Source of the DNA: an uncultured Actinomycetes bacterium
GTDB taxonomy: Bacteria > Actinomycetota > Acidimicrobiia > Acidimicrobiales > RAAP-2
Direction: 5' to 3'
NCBI GenBank assembly: GCA_903826715.1
Contig: CAIKFN010000118.1
Span: forward strand, 1 to 5,700
DNA: 5,700 nucleotides
This document shows positions 5,601 to 5,700 of this stretch, piece after piece; the stretch's first letter is position 1, and each line of letters begins with the position of its first letter. The notes under the pieces are model-generated. The model saw only the letters and a program-made list of their open reading frames with translations. It did no database searches and was not told the DNA's origin. A program made the translations under genes and the position numbers.

Positions 5601-5700
5601 TAAATAGCTCCTGTGTGATTACGTTCATGAACAATACGCAGTCCATGAAGCGTAAGCCACGGTTCGTGGTGCTGTACGTGTTTTGTGTGAGGAGATACGA
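5600..5700 (-). CDS. coaX: C-terminal end of a probable type III pantothenate kinase (partial)
   Basis: The minus strand is open from the window edge to a TAG at 5602-5600 and encodes the last 32 residues of a protein. These include PWLTLHGLRIVHERN, which resembles the conserved ending of CoaX proteins (D-P-x-L-T-L-x-G-L-R-x-x-x-E-R-N). Type III pantothenate kinase phosphorylates pantothenate, the first step of coenzyme A synthesis. In mycobacteria and related actinobacteria coaX stands directly before lysS, and the order is the same here. The stop and the lysS GTG share one G (TAGTG), and the lysS ribosome-binding site AGGAG lies in the last coaX codons, so the genes are probably translationally coupled. 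Of the three minus-strand frames, another is also open across this region, but only this one gives a family-like sequence and ends at the junction. The catalytic domain lies outside the window. Confidence 0.7.
   Translation of the reverse strand, partial: VSPHTKHVQHHEPWLTLHGLRIVHERNHTGAI
5608..5612 (-). promoter_or_regulatory. Ribosome-binding site of lysS, inside the coaX 3' end
   Basis: AGGAG on the minus strand stands 7 nt before the GTG at 5600, which is ideal spacing, and fixes the lysS start. It lies within the last coaX codons, so ribosomes finishing coaX would pass over it just before lysS initiation. Confidence 0.8.

Noticed and set aside
1..5700. A novel defence, mobile or biosynthetic system
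   Set aside because: Nearly every base belongs to recognisable housekeeping genes in a largely expected actinobacterial order, and there are no transposase, integrase, CRISPR repeat or toxin-antitoxin features.

Overview
The window reads as ordinary chromosome from a member of the Actinomycetota. CarD resembles the mycobacterial protein (same 162-residue length by my recollection of that family, same W-S-R-R DNA-wedge region and GLSAGEKRML block). The order coaX-lysS ... clpC-carD-(ispD) brings together neighbours that sit in the coaX-lysS-clpC1 and carD-ispD clusters of mycobacteria and relatives. Base composition looks balanced by eye, not the strongly GC-rich composition of Streptomyces or Mycobacterium. 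That would suit a lower-GC lineage, such as freshwater/marine actinobacteria or some Acidimicrobiia. The class cannot be fixed from the sequence alone.

Layout, right to left on the minus strand: the last 32 codons of a probable type III pantothenate kinase (coaX, 5700-5600) end in a stop that shares one base with the GTG start of lysS (5600-4197, class II lysyl-tRNA synthetase). lysS meets a plus-strand long-chain polyprenyl diphosphate synthase gene (3223-4200) tail to tail, and the two stop codons lie in one CTAG palindrome. The prenyl synthase gene starts 99 bp from the divergent clpC (3123-619, TTG start). clpC is followed after 114 bp by carD (504-16), and the first codons of another gene, possibly ispD, begin 2 bp after the carD stop and run off the window (13-1).

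Functionally this is housekeeping. ClpC is the unfoldase of the Clp protease and CarD is an RNA polymerase-binding initiation factor. LysRS charges tRNA-Lys and CoaX begins CoA synthesis. The prenyl synthase makes the long isoprenoid tail of quinones or related lipids, and the possible ispD would supply its precursors through the MEP pathway. Control elements can be proposed in the two spacers: a leaderless-type promoter and a dyad plus tandem repeats between clpC and the prenyl synthase, and a -10 box with a leader hairpin before carD.

There is no gene-free stretch above 300 bases; the largest gaps are 114 bp (505-618) and 99 bp (3124-3222). I see no RNA gene, mobile element, CRISPR array or phage sequence, and no evidence of a novel defence or biosynthetic system. 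The findings concern gene boundaries, overlaps and control elements.
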